Shown in pieces: positions 38,064 to 49,245 of a DNA stretch of 64,000 nt. The position numbers and the translations under genes are program-made. The notes under the pieces are model-generated. The model was not told the origin of the DNA and did not search any database. It saw only the letters and a list, made by a program, of their open reading frames with translations. Where the stretch lies: the NCBI GenBank assembly GCA_009733775.1, contig WOGZ01000068.1, positions 62,001 through 126,000 of the forward strand, given 5' to 3'. Within the stretch, counting starts at the first letter, position 1. Each line of letters begins with the position of its first letter. This DNA is from Alectoria sarmentosa (taxonomy: Eukaryota > Ascomycota > Lecanoromycetes > Lecanorales > Parmeliaceae).

Positions 38064-38647
38064 TCAAGCTGCCTCCACAACTTGATCTTGCTTCCAATTC
38101 TTGATCCAAGTCTCAATCCTTCCTACGTTACCCTCGACATCGTCCGCCTCATCACTGCGAAGCTCAACCACGATTTCCTCATCATATGATTCTCGAGCTT
38201 CATCCAATAGCACCTCCATAATCTCCGAGTCCAGATTTTCCTGCAGCTTCTGCTCCGGATAGTCCCTTGCTTTCAGCCTATCGTACAGCTTCGTAGAGTC
38301 TGTTCGTAGTACGACAATAAGGTCAATCCAACTTTTGGGAAAGAGGTCGCACGCATGCCAGTCGATGATGTAGCCTCCTTGAGGAAGCTCGTCTTCTAAG
38401 GAGTCGAGCAGCTGACATGCTCGTTAGCTCTAGCGTATCAGAAGTCGACGGTTCGGCAAACTTTGTCTTCGTCTACAGTCCAGCTTTTATGTTCTTCATC
38501 CCAGCCGTCATGGCAGCCACGATCCTTGACAATTTGGTTGATGCATAGATGCTTCAGCCCAGTGTTGGTGGCCAGGACATCACAGTGGCTCGTCTTGCCC
38601 ACTCCGGGGGTGCCGGTAATTATGATGTTGGGGTTTGTCCTAGGCAT
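38064..38647 (-). CDS. FAP7: Adenylate kinase isoenzyme 6 / 40S assembly NTPase
   Basis: Small nuclear NTPase of the Fap7/hCINAP family, needed for late 18S rRNA maturation with uS11 and having adenylate kinase activity. Exons on the minus strand are 38647-38462 and 38411-38064, giving 177 residues. P-loop GTPGVGKTSH is near residues 11-20. DWHACDLFPKSW, the family's Asp-x-His-containing segment, is present, as are LYDRL and LQENLDSEIMEVLL further on. The 50-bp intron has a GTTTGC donor. The ATG (MPRTNPNIIITG) was preferred over the long upstream in-frame extension, which runs through a (GA)n tract. It starts divergently from the P450 gene (339 bp apart). Confidence 0.94.
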
Positions 38648-38667
38648 ATGAATTGTAGGATGCACAG

Positions 38668-38713
<46 letters not shown>

Positions 38714-38986
38714 AGAGAGAGGAAAAGAGTAATCGTGGGAATTGCTGAAGCTGATCCTCGCCAAGCAACGTTGCCGCCTCGCGTTCATGTTCTTCAACTG
38801 ACTTAGTCGTACGGAGTGCTTAGTCAATCATCTACGGAGACGGGGCCAAAGAGGCATCCAAATCATATGAGTTGCGAGGGGACGGCGAAGCTATACATCT
38901 AATTTACTGGTTGAATTAAAAATATTTGCTTTGGCCTATCTCCAAGATCGAACTTGCAGGAAGTTCATTCATTCACCTTCGTCGCC
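38648..38986. promoter_or_regulatory. Divergent promoter FAP7 / P450
   Basis: The 339-bp gap between two divergent start codons. It holds the GA tract near FAP7 and AT-rich sequence (AATTAAAAATATTTG) at about 38913-38930 toward the P450. No specific factor site is claimed. Confidence 0.5.
38673..38723. repeat. (GA)n microsatellite in the FAP7 5' leader
   Basis: About 17 AG/GA dinucleotides are followed by AAAAAGAGAGAGAGG. The tract ends about 25 bp upstream of the FAP7 ATG, so the transcript would carry a long CU tract just before the start codon if it is in the leader. Confidence 0.9.
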
Positions 38987-41090
38987 ATGTTAACATTTTT
39001 GCAGTCTGTTTTGGAAAGTATGTCGCCCACGGCAATCGCTGTCCAACTCTGCATTCTACTTGCAGTCATTGCCTGCTCTACTCGATTCATCAGCGGCAGG
39101 AACTACTACAACTCGGACTCGTCCCGTGATGGCCCCACAGAAAACGGGCGTAAAGTTGCCACGCTTCCATACTGGTTCCCCTATTTCGGTCACTTGTTGC
39201 CTTTGACCATCAATCCTGACCGCTTTCGGCAAAAGTGTTGGTGTGTTAGCGAATGCCTGTTTGTCTCGAATGAATATTAATCCAATTGCAGCCAACGATC
39301 ACCCGCCGGAATCTTCTCTCTGAATTTCTTCGGCTCCAAACATCACATGATCTTGACGCCATCACTAATCAGACCCATCTTTGAGAGCTATAGCGCCGCC
39401 ATCAGCTTCGATTCTGTGCGCTGGTTCCTGCTTGTCAATGTCTTTGGTGCAAATAAAAGGCATGAACAAGAGCACTCAAGAGCCCATGGCGATGCCCACG
39501 CATTGCTGCATCAGCTGTCGCCTGGGCCTTCCGAAATGTTACGCACCACAGTCCGCGGCATTCAAGAACAGGGGCCTAATTTGGTCTCATTCAGCGACAG
39601 CATCGTGGACCAAAATCCATGGGAGCGGGCTGCCACTCCCATCATTCACCATCATACTGGCAGAATCACCGGAGATGCTTCAAGCGTCGAGGTCAGTCTC
39701 TTTGCCTTGATCAGGACTTTTGTGGGAAGTCTATTAGTGCCATCTCTCGTTGGGAGAGAATTTCTGGAAAACTATCCAGAGGCCTTGGAGGACATTCAAG
39801 ACCTTGACGGTATGAGAATTCGGAATTCTTATTGCCTGTCATGGCCCAAATTCACATAGTCTAAAAGCGTGTCCCAAGACTCGAAACCCATTCTTGATAA
39901 GGAAATGCTGACTTCGAAATCGATAACAGATGGGTTAAAGTACCTTGTCCTAGGCTTGCCCCGCTGGCTTCCGATCCCATCTTTGTCTAAGGCGCACATC
40001 GCTCGCAGAAGATTGCTTGACGCGATAAGATCATTGCACGGGTCGCTGGACCAGACTGCAGCAGGTAATGAACCCAATCAGCCGTGGAGAGATCTGAGCG
40101 ATGTTGGTGCGGTATTGAAAGGAAGACACGCGATCTGGAATGCTTGTACGTATTTCCGGCGTCTATATTTCCTCTTTTTGAACTAAATCTTGAGTCTTAA
40201 GAGATGTCTTGGGAGATTCTAATCTGTAGACATGTTCCAAGGCTCATTATTATCCCTGAGATAGGCAATACTGACCCTGAGATTATGATCCAGATGGTAC
40301 CCCTCGAGACATCAGAGCTTCTTCCGATCTGAGTCTTCTCTGGGGGTGTGTAGTCATTGCTAGGAACCGCAGCATGCGCAACTAATTTGGATGTAGGATG
40401 AGCACCAAGACAGCCAAACTGGTCTTCTGGATTTTAGTACGATTGTATTCAACCCCGGGATTGATTCAAAAAGTGCGCGATGAGATCCATCCTTTCGCAA
40501 AAGCCTTGCAGCCCTCCCAATTCTTCGGAATTCCCGAGCCTGTTCGTCTCGAGATCGATGATGCCGGTTTGATGCAGTCGTGTCCTCTGCTTAAAGCATG
40601 TCTCTATGAATGCTTACGCCTCCACTCCGAGCCGATATCGATGCGAAGCGTGCAGAAAGACATTTCAGTTCTCGAGTCACCTGAAGATGGTCGATCAATT
40701 GACGGGGAACGACGGCAAACCTTTGTCTTGGAAGCCGGAGACTTTGTGGCAAGCCTGCCAAAGACGCACCAGCGTGATCCCCATTATTATGAGTTTCCGA
40801 ATTCTTTCCAGCCTGGTAGGTTCCTTAGGTCTAGCGTGCAAGGGCAACCGACGCTTGTTCAAGGAGCCCTAAACCCTTGGGGTTTGGGCGAATTTGCATG
40901 CCCATGGCGCGTACTCGCAGAACAAGAAGTGTTGGCTTTCGTGGCGGCCATCGTGGTACTCTGGGACTTGGAGTCGATGGACTCCCATGGATGGATCGTA
41001 CCGAGGCAAAAAATCTCTGCCATGGTCTCTTTACCTTTAGAAGACATCAGGGTGGAAATTCGACCAAGAGATCTTCCTATAGCGAGATAG
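38987..41090 (+). CDS. Cytochrome P450 monooxygenase, CYP7/CYP8-like
   Basis: Membrane-anchored haem-thiolate oxidase of unknown substrate. Modelled exons are 38987-39240, 39292-39809, 39930-40145, 40294-40345 and 40397-41090, giving 577 residues. An N-terminal hydrophobic anchor (about 18-33) is followed by PYWFPYFGHLL. The I-helix region has SLLWG in place of the usual Thr-containing signature. The K-helix ExxR is ECLR at 418-421, and FQPGRFL is the PERF-like region. The haem loop reads PWGLGEFACPW with the thiolate Cys at 515. Trp replaces both the first Phe (508) and the final Gly (517) of FxxGxxxCxG. Trp at the first place is known in CYP8-type enzymes; Trp at the last is unusual. The third intron (40146-40293, 148 bp) is the least certain border. 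There are no neighbouring backbone biosynthesis genes, so no secondary-metabolite cluster is evident. Confidence 0.87.
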
Positions 41091-41492
41091 GTAGCCTTCG
41101 CCTTCTTTTCATCTCACAGGGGCGCTTGCCCAGACATGTTTCATGTGCGGCCGACCTGTGAAGCGCTGATCTGGCTGTATAATGATGTAAAGACCCTGGC
41201 AGTACAATATCTCTATTGAATGTACTTCATGTGCACATGCAGTGTGGTATCATGGAATCCTGAACGCTGTGATGAAAGTCCGCCTCGCTATGCTTTGTCA
41301 ACAATGCGCGTAATGTTCTTCGTTTTCATTACACAACCCGCCAACAGGAGACTTGCATTGATTCGAAATGAAAGACTTCCTGCAAAGCTTACATTGTCAA
41401 CTCATAAGCTGCGCCATCCTGCTCTTTCCGGTGCCCGTGATGCTAACCTGTTCTCGAGATCAGTATCGTGCTCGTACTCATGACATTGTGAC
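41091..41492. other. Convergent 3' intergenic region (P450 / C78 peptidase)
   Basis: 402 bp between two stop codons. I see no gene, repeat or RNA in it. Confidence 0.5.
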
Positions 41493-43156
41493 CTACTTCA
41501 GGATCTCAAATGTTGAGTACCTGCGGAGATAGGATGATCCTCTGCGATAAGCCTTAAGTAATTTCTCAGGTGTTGCCGTGCGAAATTGGACTCCGATAAA
41601 ACGGCTGACGCCTGGAGACGGCTTGAACATTGGGTCGAGGACCAGCAAATCGCAAGATCCGTTCTTCCGCCTCTCAAAGCCCACGATCGTCATTGAATGG
41701 CCTAGGCGCAGTAAGCAAGCAGCTAATACATATATCGACGTTTCTTTTAATTGGATAATGTACCTGGGTGCTGAAAATAGATAGGAGGCAGTGACGTTCG
41801 GCAGACTTTCTGAGACGACTTTGACGGACACGATGCAAGAAAGTACTGCTCCACGGCTTCTAGCAGAGAGCCATGAGTTGGTAGCTCTTTGTCCTCGTTG
41901 AAAGCATCCGCTGAGCATCTGCGCGGTCAGTCAGCAAGATTGAGAGCTGATAGGACGTGGTGACGCCTACCCGATGCCTAAGTTCTGTAGTAGCGCTTGA
42001 GCCTGGTAGAAGTTAGTGAGAAATTATAGCAGCGGTTGTAGGAGCCCACCTCTGGTGTGCCAATATACTTCCTCGTTCCGCGAATACCGCCCGTCTCTAT
42101 TCTACCGAGTGAGTTGAAACCTCGATCCCACGCGCTTTCAATCATGTCTTGGATTTGAATGATGGAGGGAAGTCTCCCTTGAAAATGCTCATGACCGTCA
42201 GAGCGCGCGTCGCGGATGTAAGAGATCATCATCTGTATGTTTCGATAGCCACAGAATCCACCTTCTTTAGCCAATTTGACGACATGTGTCACGTCAGAAT
42301 GACAAAAGTAGGCCCTAGAGACAGTAGGGTCCTGCTCACAGAGTTGCATGATGACTGGGACAATGCCTCGGACTTCGTTGGCAACATTCTCTATTCGCAA
42401 CAGTCGACCATCCGGAGTAATCTGATTGATGACCTTAACTTTTGCGCCAATCTCAAGCTCCTTACGTAGCCAATCTGGCATTTTTTCTTCGTGAGCATGT
42501 GGGCCTAGCTCAGCTCTCTGTTTGAATCGTCAGAAAAACTAGTTACAGAAAATGTTATTGGTATCACGTACACCTAGTCTTCGAGGGACTCTGTTGCGAG
42601 TTGCTTGGGAAGACTTCCTGGGTGGTGGCGACGTTGAATGACGTAGAAAATCAACAAGATCTCGAACAGCGTTACCTCGCCTTCGACTTGTGCTTAAGTG
42701 TGAGCGCTCTACCGCAGATTTGATAGGAATAGGTCGACTCGGACCAGATGTTACAACGTGGAAGGGACTAGGTGAAGGAACCTCCATTTGAGGAGACGAA
42801 GTTTTGCCAGGATGTATATTGGATACCGGCGCAGCTACATCAGCTGAGGTTCTTGAGGGCTCGTCGAAGCCCATGCCTTCGGCATAGTGCATCTCCAAAT
42901 GGCTTTCAAATTCCGTCAGAAGACAGAACTCGCGACACTGGCATTCGATGTACTCGGAGGAACAGTCTCTCGCGCCTTCCATTTCTTCCATCTCTTCGGT
43001 AGGGGGCTCAAATCGGTGTGTGACCTCCTCTCTGATAGCGAAGGGCGAAGGCCTGCCCCCTTCGGGATGTATGGTCTCAACGTGCTGTAGCAGGGAGTAG
43101 TGATCACGATCAGTGAAATTGCACCAGGGGCAGTCTAAAAGTTCTCCAATCTTCAT
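41493..43156 (-). CDS. C78-family deubiquitinase with N-terminal zinc fingers (ZUFSP/Mug105-like)
   Basis: Cysteine peptidase of the UfSP/ZUFSP family (former DUF1671). The human member ZUP1 cuts K63-linked ubiquitin chains in DNA-damage responses; in fission yeast the relative is Mug105. Minus-strand exons: 43156-42572, 42517-42050, 42002-41971, 41918-41764 and 41701-41493, giving 482 residues. A C2H2 finger has C9, C12, H25 and H30, and a second finger-like CxC...H...H segment lies near 70-92. The catalytic Cys is at 284 in EGGFCGYRNIQMM. His is at 415 in HPGHSMTIVGFE and Asp at 436 in LLVLDPM. The 21-residue His-Asp spacing equals what I recall for ZUP1. All triad residues are intact, so activity is likely. 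The substrate (ubiquitin or a relative) is inferred from family only. Confidence 0.92.
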
Positions 43157-43433
43157 TTTGGCGGATTAAGAAAGAACGATATGGAATGAGAATGGTTGCG
43201 TGTAATCTCAGAAATTCGGCTCTTTATGATTTCGAAATGATGATACCACGAACGCGAATACTAGGTATTGATAAGTGGCAAATTTGGACTATGCTGTGGT
43301 TAACAATGATTTGTTGGCAAATATGTCTGCTGGCTGGGAGATTCGAAAGGGCGACTTTGAGTATCGTGATCATGATAAGTCGTCAGATCGAATATGTAGG
43401 TAGTCAAGGCAAGAGGCAAGCACGATGAATCAT

Positions 43434-43475
<42 letters not shown>

Positions 43476-44265
43476 GTCATGAAAGCACAAAGTCCAAGTC
43501 AGGCGGACGGGGTTGAAGAAGTGAAGGAAGTGGATGCTAAGCTTTCCAGAATTCTACTTAATGCTGCCAGCTGCACAATGGCAGGTGCCAGGCAGCCTTG
43601 CAGGATGCACAGGATGCCGCCGCCGCCGCCGCATCGTCCGGGGATTCTTATTGGCTTATTCTGCCGCCATAAGGCTGAATTATGCTAATTCAAGGGTATT
43701 CAGAAAAGTGCCGAGGCACCGGAAAAAAGTATCATCAAAGGTACCTACTTATGTGTTTAAGGATTTAAGGCAGAGTAATGAATACAGTAGTGCCTAAGGT
43801 ACCTACCAGAGTAAAGTAGCACTGTAACTAAGAATAAATGGCCCACTCCAGGTGATCCCGGCAGCATAAAACCAAAACCAAAAACAAAGGTTCAAGGTTT
43901 TCCGGGGAAAGCTCGAAATGTGCGGGCAGCGAGACGAGATCTGACGCCTCTGAAGTATGGTTCTGTATACGGTAGTTTCAGTCGTGGATTTTCGTTTCCT
44001 TTGTTTCTTGCCAAGTGACTTGTCATCTTGGAATGCAAGAGAAATCTTGTCCTTCTGCGTGGCCAGCCTTTGCACTAGAAAGCTAATACTTCTCTTTTCA
44101 TTGCTTCAGTCTTCTATCCAATATCGTACACTTCTCACCGGCCAATGCTGAAACACCTCTTAGCCCGTAAACCGAAAGACTGCTAGTCCCATTTTTTCCG
44201 CAACACTTCCAAATCTATACTCAACGCTTGCCATGTCCATCACACGAACGAATGAATAAAAATGT
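43157..44265. other. Intergenic region with (TCA)n microsatellite
   Basis: About 1.1 kb between the start of the C78 peptidase gene and the stop of the Rheb gene. Short frames have no recognisable domain. It includes the trinucleotide tract at 43435-43475, a GCCGCCGCCGCCGCATC run at about 43617-43633 and otherwise ordinary promoter-like sequence. Confidence 0.5.
43435..43475. repeat. (TCA)n microsatellite
   Basis: About 13 TCA/ATC trinucleotides, ending in TCGTCATG. It lies about 280 bp upstream of the C78 peptidase start. Confidence 0.93.
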
Positions 44266-45051
44266 CTACATGACGCTGCACTTGCTGCCCCCCGTTGGCT
44301 CGCCCGGATTCTGTGACTTCTCCATCTCGGCAAGCATTTGCTCGAATGCTTTCCCTACATTGTTGTTCAACCGTGCGCTAGCTTCCGTGAAACTGCAGCT
44401 GAATTCTTCTGCTAACTTTTTGCCTTCCTCCGCTTGGACATGGCGTTGGTCGGCTTTCAGGTCGCTCTTGTTTCCCACAATGACCAACGGAACCCAATCT
44501 GCACCCTGTACAAGTCAGACGGATGTGCGAGAGTAGTAGTGGCATCGGGCTAGACTGCTTGCCAGGTGGTTGAGGATTTTGTCCCTTAGTATTCGGATCA
44601 TCTCAAATGATTGCCTTGAAGCGACAGAGTAGACCAGCATGTAGCCATGGATACCTATGAAGTGCTTGGAATTGAGTATGCTGTACTCATCCTAGAGAAA
44701 ATCGCGTGAGAAGTTAGAACGGTCGATCGCTGCAGCTGGCCGTTTTGGGAATCTGGATATGAATCCTGGCGTGACAGGATGAGCGCTTACTTGACCCGCG
44801 GTGTCGACTATTTCCGTCGCGAAGTCTTGACTGCAGTGCCTGATGACCTTGCTGAATGTGTTCTCAATAGTGGGATAGTAGCTGTCCACGAAATGTCCAT
44901 CGACAAACTGCACTGTGAGCGAAGATTTGCCTAGCACCATTAATATCTGAGCACGCACTGGATGCTAGCGTTCGAAAGGAACGACTGATGGCTTACCAAC
45001 AGAGCGGCTGCCGACAACGGCCATCTTGCGCTGTTTTGGAGAGGTCGGCAT
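44266..45051 (-). CDS. RHB1: Rheb-family small GTPase
   Basis: Ras-related switch that, in GTP form, activates TORC1 at endolysosomal membranes and links growth to nutrients; in yeast it also affects basic amino-acid uptake. Minus-strand exons: 45051-44997, 44930-44791, 44691-44563 and 44505-44266, giving 187 residues. The G1 motif GSRSVGKSS (14-22) carries the Rheb-specific Arg where Ras has Gly. YYPTIENTFSK is the effector loop. DTAGQ is at 61-65, GNKSD at 119-123 and EASAR further on. The protein ends CSVM, a CaaX box for farnesylation. The first two introns have GTAAGC donors. The third (44506-44562) starts GCAAGC, and only this GC-AG splice joins NHL to GADWVPLVIVG in frame. Confidence 0.95.
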
Positions 45052-45708
45052 TTTGGCAAGGATCGCTTCCTGTCCTTGGGAAGAGACAATCCTCCAAGAC
45101 GGGAAGGGATTGGGGAGGCAAGGATATGCTTTCAAGGAGGGACAGTAATGACTGCAACAATTACGTGGTAGTGCAACGCTCAAAAAGAATGCAATCCAAA
45201 CCTAATTGTAGACCTAACTTTGTTGCTGCTCCAAGAATATGAGCCTGGATTTCATTGACAGCACCTTTTGTCGGCGAGGGGAAGTGTGATATTATACACA
45301 GGCTTCAATTGTTGGCTCTCGGACTTGAGAGTGAGTCCGCAAGTAGAGTAGAGCCTCTAGAAAAACCGGACTACTGGACTCAAAGACTCGGTAAACAAAG
45401 TTTTTAGTTCCTGCGTGATTTAAATGCGCATGGCGTCTCTTTCATGTCGCGTGCTTGAGAAGAAGCACGGGCCCTGCTGGAGCCTGGAAGCCTCTAGGAC
45501 CCTCACCACGAAAGCCAAAGACAAGTTTACTCTACACCATCTATGATGCGGAGGTGTTTGAAGCGCCGGTACCGCTGACTCAAGGTCCTGGCACTGCTCA
45601 AATGAGGTTGCCGACTCGCCATATTGCTACTTTGTTCATCAATCTGCGCAAACCTATATGTACAGGCTTCATGTCCTCGTTTCTACACATCTCTACATTG
45701 TGTATACT
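45052..45708. other. Intergenic region Rheb promoter / Wapl 3' end
   Basis: About 650 bp. Open frames on either strand have no recognisable similarity. No repeat or RNA gene seen. Confidence 0.5.
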
Positions 45709-48700
45709 CTATGACTCTTCAATCTCATAGAAAGTTCCATGGAGGCCTTCAGCCGTTTTGAGGTCATCCACATGGCTCTGCAAACGGCCAACAAAGCTAG
45801 CCCTTGCGTCATCTTCACCATCACCTCGATGTATCACTTGGTCAACTCTTCTGTGATACTGCAGGAATTCATCTATTGCATCCAGCAGCCACTTCAAGCT
45901 ATTCCCCGGAAGGCGGCCGCTTATTCGCGCTTTGATTGCTGGGTCGAGGCACAGCCAACCGAGTAGCACTGACACCCACCCGAAAGCAACATTGGAACTA
46001 GTCTCTTCCAAAGAGGAAACCTATTCGAGTCAGTGCCTCTGATTCCGTGATGACGAAAGACTTTCTTACTTCGGCCGCGCTCTTGGATTTATTCATGAAG
46101 AGCTGCAAGAGGATGTCCAGGTAGCTTTGGCTTCCGTGAGGGAGATCCATCACCAATCGCCGTGCTATTTTAGATAAATCGGCGAGGTTGATCAAAGAGC
46201 CTAGAGAAAGTATCAAGTCATCCAGCAAAACTGCTTTGTCAATCTCCAGGGTGCTGTCTGCCAGTTGTTCAAAGTGTGAAATAACAATCCCAAACATCAC
46301 ACTAATGACCTCAGGGGTTGAGAAGTCCTCGCATAGACCAGGGCTATTGTTGGTGAGATTGAGATATAGCCGAAGCGTCAATGTTCGCGACCTTCCGCAC
46401 TCTTCCCCTTTCCACAAAGCCAGCAGCGGGAGAAGACCAATGACGCGCTCGAGCGTCTCGCCTGCCCACAAGGACGCCTGACATTCAGCCGCGTTACTGA
46501 TGGTACAAGATTCGAGTATGGAGACTGAAAGCTCGAGGCAGATGAGTGAGATTTCACCCGATTGTGGTGGCAGCGTGGAAAAAGGTGGCACCGACGTGGC
46601 GACTATGCGCCTGATCGCATGTGCTGAAAGCACTTCGGACAAAGATCCGGCTTCTCTTGTTTGACGCACAAGATATTCAAGACACTGAAGCGACAGCACA
46701 TGGCACGAGAGCATTGACGGTTTGCCCGCCCTCCAGGCGGTGCATTCAATTAATGCAGAGCAAAGGTTCCCTAGATCAGCCTGGGCAGCCTTGGATACGT
46801 TGTTTCCACGGAGTCTGGCATAGGAAAGAATATCCTGGTCAGATCCCAGAAGATCAATAAGAAATCTCACCACGCGAGCATTGCCAACCTGCGTTAACAG
46901 TAGTGTCGAAGACGAATAGGTCATGAGCTGGAGCAACGCTGCAACCAGGAGGCCGTTAGTAATCAAGTCGTTGCCCATGCCTACGTCAGCCATTAGGCGA
47001 CTTTCCAATCCTTGGTCAAGTAACAGGCGGCAATTCGCAGGCTCTTCAAGCTTTGTGACTAAGTCGATTAATCTGCTCCACCTGGTAGAGGTAGAGCCAG
47101 GCTGGTGATCGCCAATGTCATCCAAGATAGCTTCCAATTCGCCGACCAGGCGAACGTTACCCCCAGCCTCACGTAACTCATGGATACTCCTCATAGTCCC
47201 ACCTTGCGAGTCTACAAGGTCCCCGAACTCCTCGTCAAGGCTTTGCAATGACTGCATTTTGGAGACTTGATGTCCGAGTCCTCTTCGTCCATTGCCTCTT
47301 CTGTTGTTAGGATCCGGTGGAACAGGCAAGCCGATCATTGCAGCCTCTTCCAAGTCATTGTCTGTCAGATAAGACCTTTGACGAGCATATGTGACCTTAA
47401 GGCATCCGCCAAAGAGTGAAGATATAGCCTGAGAAGATTTGGAAGAACGGGCTTGAAATTGGCTGACAATGCCCTGGCTATCTGCGCTTGGCGATGTTTG
47501 CACCGTAATGGCGCCATCTGCGGCGGAGACTTCGGAATGCATGGACTCAGACTTATTGTCACTGCTACTACTCCCATGCATCTCATGAGAATCATCAGAG
47601 AAGTGCTCCTGATCCTGGTCTGATTGATGCAGAGTGTCGACGATTTTTCTAGGCCGAGTCTTGAGCGTAGCAGGCTGTTGACGCGGTTTCCTGGAAACTT
47701 GGCGGCTTTTTGCATGTCCGTGCAAGCCTTCGAGCTTTTCCTTGGTGAGTATAAGACCAGGGAGGTCGAGGCTAGAGGGACTTTTAATTTGCGCATTATC
47801 TGCGAGCAATTTCTTCCACAGCTCTCGTTGACGCGGAGTAGTAGCCCGGCCTGCGGCACTGGTAGGCCTCGGAGGTGTCGTGGGTTGGTAGACAGACTTC
47901 CTTGAGGAATAAGGGCTTCTGGAACGGTTGTTTGCTTCCTGTTCACAGAATTCATCAAACACTCTATCCGGTGTCGTCGGCTGCGCAAAAGTCTCAGCAG
48001 CGTCTGTGCTGGTCATCTGCAATCTGTGAGAGGTGACATTGGCTTTGCCTAGCCCCTTGGGCTGCTTTCGAGCGACTAAGCGGCCTTTGTCTTGGTCAAG
48101 GGCTTTGGTATTATTTCCAGAGCGCTTAGGATTCAGTGTCAAGTCTTCCCGAGAAGGTGTATCTTTCGAATTCTCGCTCATGCCTTTATTAGCACCACCT
48201 GGTCCTCCCGCTTGTCTTTTCACAATGCCACGCCTGGACCTGGAGTCTTGCACAGTCGAAGTGTTGCTAGGCGAACGTAGAAATTGTCCTTCATCTCTCC
48301 GAGCCTCAGCAGCAATATGTCTCTGGAGGCTGTCGTCGTCGTATACTGGCGAGCGCTCCTCTGCAACTACCACGCTGGGCATGACTTTCCTCCTTTTGCG
48401 CGCTACATTGACGCCGTATTCCCGGGCTTCATCTGATAATGCTACGTCGTACAAAGAATCGTCTTCAATGGAGTCGATGCGACCGGAGGAAGAGCGATGT
48501 TGATCTCTAAGCTTCGGTGTAGATGAAAACGCTTGGTGAGCCAAATTCGCAGGTCGAACCTCCCTTCCGCTCCGGCTCTGTAGCGAATTTGATGATGCAT
48601 TTCTGCCATCGCCCTGCCAATGCCCAATTGTGTCTTTGGGGTCCAATCTGCTTGAATCAACGTCTTGAGCAAACTCAATCTCCGTAGCAGAACTCAAGTC

Positions 48701-48775
48701 CGAAAGGATCCTGCGTGAATGCTTGCCATACGTCGTGGTTTTGCGACGAGGAGCCATATTCCCAGCAAACGCCAT
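45709..48775 (-). CDS. WPL1: Cohesin-release factor Wapl/Rad61
   Basis: Wapl opens the cohesin ring at the Smc3-kleisin gate with Pds5 and controls sister cohesion and loop size. Minus-strand exons are 48775-46070 and 46020-45709, giving 1005 residues. The N-terminal ~430 residues are Ser/Arg-rich and low complexity, with a conserved start (APRRKTTTYGKHSRR). The C-terminal half is an all-helical WAPL domain (about 450-990) with recognisable blocks: RSIHELREAG, LTLRLYLNLTNN, LGSLINLADL and ETSSNVAFGW. Using the single 49-bp intron (donor GTAAGA) gives SAAEVSSLEETSSNVAFG. Reading through would stop early and lose the last helices. Starting at M7 (MAPRRK) is an alternative start. The gene is divergent from UPRT. 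Confidence 0.92.
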
Positions 48776-49245
48776 TGCCTTGAGTTGTGAAAGGAAAGTG
48801 AGGTTAGCTTATTGCCACACAAACATTGCAAGAGGTATAGACATGGCTGGCGAGTATAGTGGTGAAGAGGCAAAGATTCAAAGAGAAGAGGATAGTTGTA
48901 TTACGATTGGATGGATGGTGGATTGGAAGTCGGTTGTTCGTCGTCCCATGGTGAATGCAAGCAAAAGAAATGACTAATTCTTTAAGTCTCGGATCGGACC
49001 GAGATAAGAGTGTGGGTGCATTTCTCGTTCGACCATGAGATAAAGTACTCTAGATGATTTATTACCCAGTACTACCTTCAGGTATCTTACCTTCGCCAAC
49101 TGTATGTAGTACGCAATAAGTATGAATGAAGCATTTTCATGCAAAATTTGAGAAGTGACTAATCACACCGTTCTGTTGTCTTTCAGCTTGCTGTGCTCAC
49201 ACTCTGTACTACTTACCCTACCTACCTGTGCAATTTCAGCCCAAT
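48776..49245. promoter_or_regulatory. Divergent promoter Wapl / UPRT
   Basis: 470 bp between two start codons. A pyrimidine-rich TCTGTTGTCTTTCAGCTTGC lies about 75 bp before the UPRT ATG; CAATTTCAG just before the ATG resembles a 3' splice site, so a leader intron is possible. No named factor site is claimed. Confidence 0.4.

Noticed and set aside
38648..38827. N-terminal extension of FAP7 through the GA tract
   Set aside because: It would add a Leu/Ser repeat not found in the family; the internal ATG matches the conserved MPR start.
38987..41090. Secondary-metabolite cluster around the P450
   Set aside because: Neighbours are FAP7, a deubiquitinase and Rheb; no synthase, transporter or cluster regulator is present.
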